A stretch of DNA of 19,588 bases, from the NCBI GenBank assembly GCA_017881145.1, contig JADGRG010000502.1:1-19588 (forward strand), written 5' to 3'. The DNA is from Sandaracinaceae bacterium (lineage in GTDB: Bacteria; Myxococcota_A; Polyangia; Polyangiales; JAFGIB01). The first letter of the stretch is position 1. Each line of letters starts with the position of its first letter. Position numbers and translations under genes: made by a program. The notes under the pieces were generated by a model, which worked only from the letters and a program-made list of their open reading frames with translations, was not told the DNA's origin and ran no database searches. Below, one piece after another: positions 14,950 to 19,588 of this stretch.

Positions 14950-16961
14950 CAGCAAGGCTCACGGCTCTGGTGGTCGATGTCGGTTCGCAGGGTCAGTGGA
15001 TGATCGAAGGTTGGACGCGCGCGCACGTACTGGTGATGCAGGAGCTGCGTCGACAGGACGCCGACCAACGCCATGTTGTCGGCATTCGAGAACTGGCTCT
15101 CGTCCGCGCGACCGCTGCACTTGCGGTAGAGCTGCGTCACCGCCTGGGGCGAAAAGACGCCGGCCTCCGCCACCGCAGACTCGCTGAGCATCTGCTCTAC
15201 GTATTCAGGCGCGTCCTTGCCGACGAAGCACAAGCCGTCCGGCGCGCGGTAGGGCTGTTTGGTACGCGCGCGGATACCGGGCGCGATCAGCCCCTCGGAA
15301 GCGCGCTTGAGCACGTGCTTTTCGTCGAGCACGCGCAGCTTGTATGCGGCCGGCAGCGCATGCGCGAGCGCGACCACGTCTTTGTCCAGGAATGGAAAGC
15401 GCCCCTCCACCGAGTGCGCCATCAACATGCGATCGCCTTGCGAAGAGAGCAGATAGCCGCTCAGGAGCGTTCGCAGCTCGATGTACTGGTCCTGCGACAA
15501 ACGCGAGAATTTTTCGAACTCTGGGGGCAACGTCGCAAGAAAGTTGCTGATGACATTCGTGCCGGTGACGGCATTGCGCTGGGCGCTGGAGAACAAGCGC
15601 TTGAGCGCTGAGGTCGTGTGCCAACGGGTGTCGTGCGCAAAGCCCGGGTCGCGCCAACCATCGAGGTTGCGACCGAAGAACTGTCGGGCCATCGCTTGCT
15701 GCGACACCGGAGAGAGCGCCAGGTACGGATAGAGACGTTCCAGGAGCCGAGGCCGCATGCGCGACTCGGGGTGTTGCGCCCAGAAGCGGCGCACTTTGCC
15801 TTCGCGGAACAAGTCGTAGCCGGCGAACATTTCGTCGGCGCCCTCGCCGGTCAGCACGACTTTGATGCCGTGCTCGCGCACCAGCTTGGAGAGCAAGAAG
15901 AGCGGCGCAGGTGCCGTGCGCAAGATCGGCCGCTCGGTGTGGAAGATGACTTCGGGAAAGGCCTGCGCGATGTCGCTGCGGCGCACCACGATCTCGTGAT
16001 GCTCGCTGCCGAGCAGCTGCACCATCGCGCGCTGGAATTCCGTCTCGTCGTACTCGGCGTCCTCGAAGCGCATCGAGAAGGTCTGGAAACGCCCTGTGGC
16101 GAAGCGCTGGCCGAGCGCTGCGACGAGCGAGCTGTCGAGACCGCCAGAGAGATATGAACCGACGGGAACGTCGGCGCGTACCATGCGCAGCCGCGTCGCT
16201 GCCGCCAACGCTTCGCGTACGGCAACCACGGCTTCGTCCAGCGTCCCCGAAAACGCGAGCGGATCGTGGTTGCCGAGCGGGTAGCTCGGATGCCAGTACA
16301 CGTGCTCACGCATTTCACCGTTCACGTAAGTGCGAACGTAGCCCGGACGCAGCTCCTCGACGCCGCGGAACACGCTGCGCGGCGGCACCACCGTCCAGAA
16401 GGTGAACGTCTCCTCCAAACCGATCGGATCGAGCTCGCGCGGAAGCTCGGGCGAGGCGGCGAAGAGAGCCTTCACCTCGCTTGCGAAATACACGCGACCC
16501 GCATGCTCGGCGATGTAGAGCGGTCGCACGCCGAGCCGGTCTCGACTGAGCACCAGCTTCTTCTGCTGCTCGTCCCACAACGCTACGGCCCACTGCCCGT
16601 TCATGCGCTCGAAGGCGGACTCCCCCCACTGCTCGTAGGCGTGCACGATCACTTCAGTGTCGCTCTTGGTGCGGAAGTGATGCCCCTTGGCGACCAACTC
16701 TTCGCGCAGCTCGACGTAGTTGAAGATCTCGCCGTTGAAGGCAATCCACAGGGTCTGGGTCTCGTTGGCGAGCGGCTGCTGCCCGCTGGCCAAGTCGATG
16801 ATCGACAAACGGGTGTGCGAAAGGCCCGCCTGCCCATCGCGATAGATGCCGTGCTCGTCCGGGCCGCGATGCCACAGAGCCGAAGCCATGCGCGTGAGCT
16901 CTTCACGCGTCGGCGCGGCGGCGCCCTTCGACCGAGCCACGATGCCAGCGATCCCGCACAT
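14949..16961 (-). CDS. asnB: Asparagine synthase-like glutamine amidotransferase
   Basis: Two-domain amidotransferase of 670 aa. The N-terminal class II glutaminase domain starts with the catalytic Cys2 (MCGIAGIV) and carries NGEIFNY (76-82) and RDRLGVRPLY; it releases ammonia from glutamine. The synthase domain has the PP-loop SGGLDSS (272-278), which adenylates a carboxylate for amidation, and GEGADEMFAGY. True asparagine synthetases are about 500-630 aa; in polysaccharide and antibiotic loci such proteins often amidate other carboxylates (uronic acids, peptide acids). Its place between a NadE-like gene (6-bp gap) and an AMP ligase (1-bp overlap) argues for a pathway role rather than housekeeping asparagine supply. 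Start ATG 16961 is fixed by Cys2, which must be exposed after Met removal. Confidence 0.92.
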   Translation of the reverse strand: MCGIAGIVARSKGAAAPTREELTRMASALWHRGPDEHGIYRDGQAGLSHTRLSIIDLASGQQPLANETQTLWIAFNGEIFNYVELREELVAKGHHFRTKSDTEVIVHAYEQWGESAFERMNGQWAVALWDEQQKKLVLSRDRLGVRPLYIAEHAGRVYFASEVKALFAASPELPRELDPIGLEETFTFWTVVPPRSVFRGVEELRPGYVRTYVNGEMREHVYWHPSYPLGNHDPLAFSGTLDEAVVAVREALAAATRLRMVRADVPVGSYLSGGLDSSLVAALGQRFATGRFQTFSMRFEDAEYDETEFQRAMVQLLGSEHHEIVVRRSDIAQAFPEVIFHTERPILRTAPAPLFLLSKLVREHGIKVVLTGEGADEMFAGYDLFREGKVRRFWAQHPESRMRPRLLERLYPYLALSPVSQQAMARQFFGRNLDGWRDPGFAHDTRWHTTSALKRLFSSAQRNAVTGTNVISNFLATLPPEFEKFSRLSQDQYIELRTLLSGYLLSSQGDRMLMAHSVEGRFPFLDKDVVALAHALPAAYKLRVLDEKHVLKRASEGLIAPGIRARTKQPYRAPDGLCFVGKDAPEYVEQMLSESAVAEAGVFSPQAVTQLYRKCSGRADESQFSNADNMALVGVLSTQLLHHQYVRARPTFDHPLTLRTDIDHQSREPC

Positions 16962-16967
16962 GCTCGC

Positions 16968-17948
16968 TCAGCGCTCCTCGACCTCGGTAACGCGTTCGAT
17001 GAGCATCGGCCGCGTGTGCAGGTAGCGGGTAGCACGCCGCTTGGCCTCAATGTCTTTGTAGACACGCTCGACTTGCTCGCTCGTCAGCCCGACGGCTCCT
17101 GCGACTTCCGCGGCGGGCACGGCGTGATTGTGCGCATAGAGGCACAGGTCCATGCGGTCGTAAGGTAGCGCAAAGTAGAACTCCTCCTGCGTCTGTGGCA
17201 TCGAGAAGGTGTCCGTGGTGGGAGGACGCTGCTGGATCTCCTCGGGCACGCCCAGGTGCTTGGCCAGCTGGTAGACCTGCGTCTTGTAGAGGTGCGCTAT
17301 GGGCTTGAAGTCTGCTGCGCCGTCGCCCTGCTTCACGAAGAACCCCTGATCGTATTCGAGCCGATTGGGCGTGCCAGCCACCGCGTAGTTCAGGCGGTCG
17401 GCGTGGTAGTACTCGGTCATCTTGCGCACGCGCTGCTTGTAGTTGGTCGCCGCCACCAGCTGCAGATAGGCCTGTGTCGTCAGTCGCACGGTCTGAGTCT
17501 CACCGCTGGGGCTCTGGACCGTCAGTCGCGTGAGACTCAGCCGCTCGCTCTCCAAGATCGACGGCATCACGAGCTTGCACTTCCAGCCGGTTCCGTACTC
17601 GGGCACGACCCCACGGATGGCATCGATCTGGCGCCGATAGCAGCCCACACCTTCGAGCGCAGGCGCGATGTCCTCGACAATGGCCTCGATGCCCAGCGTT
17701 TGTGCCAAGGCCCGCCCCAGGCGCAGTGCGTCGTCGGAGGAGTCGTGCTCTGGCATGAAGAGGCCGAGGACCTTGTCCTTGCCCAAGGCGTGCACGCAGA
17801 GCGCGGCCACCACCGAGCTGTCGATCCCGCCTGAAAGCCCCACCACCGCTCCGCGACGCCGCAAGCTGCCCAGCACCTGCGCGCGAATCGTGTCGGCGAT
17901 CCGGGTCGTGGCTTCGACGACGTCGAGATTCAACACGGACGACAGCAT
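16968..17948 (-). CDS. nadE: NAD+ synthase-like amide synthase (NadE family)
   Basis: Ammonia-dependent NadE-type protein, 326 aa, without a glutaminase domain. PP-loop SGGIDSS is at 39-45; further family blocks are MPEHDSSDDA, GTPNRLEYDQGFF (192-204), KQGDGAADFKPIAHLYKTQVYQLA (206-229) and RPPTTDTFSMPQTQEE (241-256). Standard ammonia-dependent NadE is about 270 aa; the extra length is mainly a segment near 98-160 (CYRRQIDAIRGVVPEYG and following) between the PP-loop half and the QRVRK motif. Canonical NadE amidates deamido-NAD+; the insertion and the operon context suggest another acid substrate, or a dedicated NAD+ supply. The neighbouring AsnB glutaminase could feed it ammonia. Start ATG 17948 has AAGGAG 6 bp upstream. 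It is the first gene of the six-gene operon. Confidence 0.85.
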   Translation of the reverse strand: MLSSVLNLDVVEATTRIADTIRAQVLGSLRRRGAVVGLSGGIDSSVVAALCVHALGKDKVLGLFMPEHDSSDDALRLGRALAQTLGIEAIVEDIAPALEGVGCYRRQIDAIRGVVPEYGTGWKCKLVMPSILESERLSLTRLTVQSPSGETQTVRLTTQAYLQLVAATNYKQRVRKMTEYYHADRLNYAVAGTPNRLEYDQGFFVKQGDGAADFKPIAHLYKTQVYQLAKHLGVPEEIQQRPPTTDTFSMPQTQEEFYFALPYDRMDLCLYAHNHAVPAAEVAGAVGLTSEQVERVYKDIEAKRRATRYLHTRPMLIERVTEVEER

Positions 17949-18025
17949 ATCGAGCTCCTTCGGGCGAGTCGCCCGGGACATTCCTCGCACTCCTGCACCC
18001 AGAAGGCGGGAAGCTTCGCACACCA

Positions 18026-18042
18026 GCAGGAAAAGTTCCTGC
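18026..18042. promoter_or_regulatory. Perfect dyad upstream of the nadE-asnB operon
   Basis: GCAGGAA-AAG-TTCCTGC is a perfect 7-bp inverted repeat with a 3-nt centre, 78 bp upstream of the nadE-like start. It may be an operator for the operon or, if transcribed, a hairpin in its leader. No T-run follows it on the minus strand, so a simple terminator is unlikely. Confidence 0.4.
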
Positions 18043-18171
18043 GCAAGCGGCGGGGAATGCACGCCCATCGACGACGCTTCGCCGAGGCGTCGCGAGCGGC
18101 TGGGCCTGTTTCCAGGCCAAGGCAATTCTGTGACCTCATCAAACGCTCAGGCCACGTGAAGCGCCCGGGTC

Positions 18172-18294
18172 AAGAGCTGTCCAGAAATCGGCGCAGAGCG
18201 AGCGCGCCCGCAGAAAAAACCGCAGGAATACTCGTGTATTTCGAGGATTTCTTCGAGGACGTAAGCCGCTATGAGCCATTTCTGGACAGCTCTT
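18172..18294. repeat. MITE/REP-like inverted-repeat element (123 bp)
   Basis: Perfect 17-bp terminal inverted repeats (AAGAGCTGTCCAGAAAT at 18172-18188; its complement at 18278-18294) continue inward with a 1-nt offset for three more pairs. The interior of about 90 bp has a small internal hairpin (AATAC-tcgt-GTATT, 18227-18240) and no coding sense. If the outermost A/T pair is excluded, the element is flanked by TCA on both sides (18170-18172 and 18294-18296), a possible but weak target duplication. Most likely a dispersed non-autonomous element. Confidence 0.6.
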
Positions 18295-18437
18295 CATTCG
18301 ATGTTCCTCCGGGCGCTGCCAGCCAGAGCCGTCTTTCGTCACCCGAAGGTGCCGCCGATGACTGACGCCGCGGTGTTATTGGAGGGGCAGCTCTAGTCGC
18401 GAGCAGGTAGGTAGGTTAGAAGCTACACGCAACGGAC

Positions 18438-19565
18438 ATGAGGGGCCCGCTGTGGAAGACCGTCCTGCACCTACGCGGCATCGCGATGTGCTTCGTCGTG
18501 CTCAACCACGCGGTGCAACACATCCCGGCGAGCTACGTGCTGGGGCCGGCAGCGCTGGTGCCGTGGGAAGAGCCTGCTGACTACGCGGTGTTGATGCTGG
18601 CCCGAGGTTGGGCGCCGGCGTGTCTGCACGCGTTCCTGCTGGCTAGCGGTTTCGTCACCTACCAGTTCTTCCGTGGGGCGCACGAATCCTGGGCGTTCGC
18701 GCGGCAGATCATCCGCAAGTACCTGATGTGGGCGATCCCGATGTTCGTCGTGCTCGCCATCAAGGCGCGTCGCGTCGATCTGGTGGCCGTCGCCAAGGAC
18801 CTGGTCGTGGGTGGACCCGTCACGACCTATTGGTTCTTGGTGTTGATTGCGATGCTCTACATGCTGGCGCCGCCCGTAGTGACGCTCGTGCGCACGCGCC
18901 CGCGCATGGCGGTGCTGCTCGCGGCCGTCATAACCGTCGCCAGCACCGCAGCATTCTACCTGGTGGATCCTGCCCTGGCCGTGCCGTTCTGGTTCGTGCC
19001 CGTCGAACACGCGCTGCGATTCTTGCCGTTCTTCGTGCTCGGAATGTTGGCCTCGCGATACGCCGACGTGCTCGGGCCATGGCTCGCGCGGCACCGGAGT
19101 GCCAGCCGTTGGGCCTGTGCGCTTTGCGCGGTGCTGGTGACGTTGGAGAGCGCGTTGCTCGCCAAACAGAGTGCTTGGGTCATTCTCCCCTACGGACGGA
19201 TGTACGCGACGGAGCGCGCCGCGATGCCGCTTTTCTCGCTGAGCGTGCTGGCAGTGCTCGCGACGCTCGACATGAAGTCACCCGCGCTCTTGAAGTGGCT
19301 CAACGAGGTTGGCAATCAATCGCTCGGCATCCTGCTGATGATGGACCTCTTCCAATACGTGGTCGTCGCGTTCTTCTGGCACATTCCGCGTGCGGTCTGG
19401 CCGGCGGCCACCACCGCCTACGCTCAGCACCGTCTGCCGGCGCCGATCATCGAGCACGCACTGTGGTTTGTTCTACCCTTGTTCGCGGCAGGGCTTTGGG
19501 GACCGCTCTACGTAATGGAGTACGCCAAGCGCTTCTTCGGCAATCGCGTCCGCGCGCTCTTCTAA
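18438..19565 (+). CDS. Acyltransferase-3 family integral membrane protein
   Basis: Polytopic inner-membrane protein of 375 aa with about ten hydrophobic segments. The N-terminal LHLRGIAMCFVVLNHA carries the conserved Arg and His (Arg13, His24) of acyltransferase-3 proteins, which transfer acetyl or longer acyl groups from the cytoplasmic side to glycans, lipids or other envelope molecules. Later phrases that fit are YWFLVLIAMLYMLAP, RFLPFFVLGMLASR and GNQSLGILLMMDLFQYV. There is no fused SGNH domain. The start ATG 18438 has no good Shine-Dalgarno. It is divergent from the nadE-like operon across 489 bp, so joint control is possible. Clustering with rml genes and an acyl-activation operon suggests glycan O-acylation; the substrate is not known. 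Confidence 0.85.
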   Translation: MRGPLWKTVLHLRGIAMCFVVLNHAVQHIPASYVLGPAALVPWEEPADYAVLMLARGWAPACLHAFLLASGFVTYQFFRGAHESWAFARQIIRKYLMWAIPMFVVLAIKARRVDLVAVAKDLVVGGPVTTYWFLVLIAMLYMLAPPVVTLVRTRPRMAVLLAAVITVASTAAFYLVDPALAVPFWFVPVEHALRFLPFFVLGMLASRYADVLGPWLARHRSASRWACALCAVLVTLESALLAKQSAWVILPYGRMYATERAAMPLFSLSVLAVLATLDMKSPALLKWLNEVGNQSLGILLMMDLFQYVVVAFFWHIPRAVWPAATTAYAQHRLPAPIIEHALWFVLPLFAAGLWGPLYVMEYAKRFFGNRVRALF

Positions 19566-19588
19566 GCCGCCTGCCGACGTGGGCGATC

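Larger units (their letters stand above)
17949..18437. other. 489-bp divergent intergenic region
   Basis: Lies between the nadE-like gene (minus) and the acyltransferase (plus) and should hold the promoters of both. It contains a perfect dyad at 18026-18042 and an inverted-repeat element at 18172-18294. Near the acyltransferase there is a TAGGTT -10-like box at 18412-18417 without a convincing -35 at proper spacing. A plus-strand open frame (18057-18365) crosses the inverted-repeat element and shows no protein-like signature. Confidence 0.5.

Noticed and set aside
18057..18365. 102-codon open frame in the divergent intergenic region
   Set aside because: Runs through the inverted-repeat element, has no signature and no ribosome binding site.

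Overview
The window is GC-rich (I estimate mid-60s %) with strong G/C bias at third codon positions. It looks chromosomal and most like a myxobacterium (Myxococcota, possibly the Polyangiales/Sorangiineae side). The evidence is a Ser/Thr protein kinase with a long coiled-coil tail, a membrane protein ending in a domain I associate with the myxobacterial MXAN_5187 family, a menaquinone gene of the futalosine type, and dispersed hairpin repeats. This placement is inference; there is no rRNA to confirm it.

Layout. 1-1458: a short unassigned stretch, a small hypothetical protein with its own promoter and a good intrinsic terminator, then an N-formylglutamate amidohydrolase on the minus strand. 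1647-4589: a Ser/Thr kinase, two tandem 36-bp hairpin repeats, tRNA-Leu(CAA) and mqnD (both minus). 4666-7230: a secreted cupredoxin-like protein and a two-TM sensor-like membrane protein. 7231-7956: a 370-bp regulatory stretch with a well-matched sigma-54 (-24/-12) promoter and upstream symmetric sites. It drives a small exported-protein gene with a C-terminal VPELDP/TM/Arg-rich sorting-type signal, interrupted by one in-frame TAA. 8046-11468: rmlBACD, a complete dTDP-L-rhamnose pathway.

11519-17948: a tightly packed six-gene minus-strand operon, read in transcription order as NadE-like amide synthase, AsnB-like amidotransferase, acyl/aminoacyl-AMP ligase, short PrmC/HemK-like methyltransferase, acyl carrier protein, SGNH-type lipoprotein. 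17949-18437: divergent intergenic region with a perfect dyad and a MITE-like inverted-repeat element. 18438-19565: a multi-spanning acyltransferase-3 family protein.

How the genes may work together. The right half is consistent with making and decorating a surface or extracellular glycan. RmlBACD supplies activated rhamnose. The six-gene operon has the parts to activate a carboxylic or amino acid, load it on a carrier protein, amidate and methylate something, and finish at the cell envelope with a lipoprotein hydrolase or transferase. The divergent acyltransferase could be a partner. No glycosyltransferase, polymerase or exporter lies in the window, so the product cannot be assigned. The six-gene operon and the sigma-54-driven sorting-signal gene are the two parts most worth following up.
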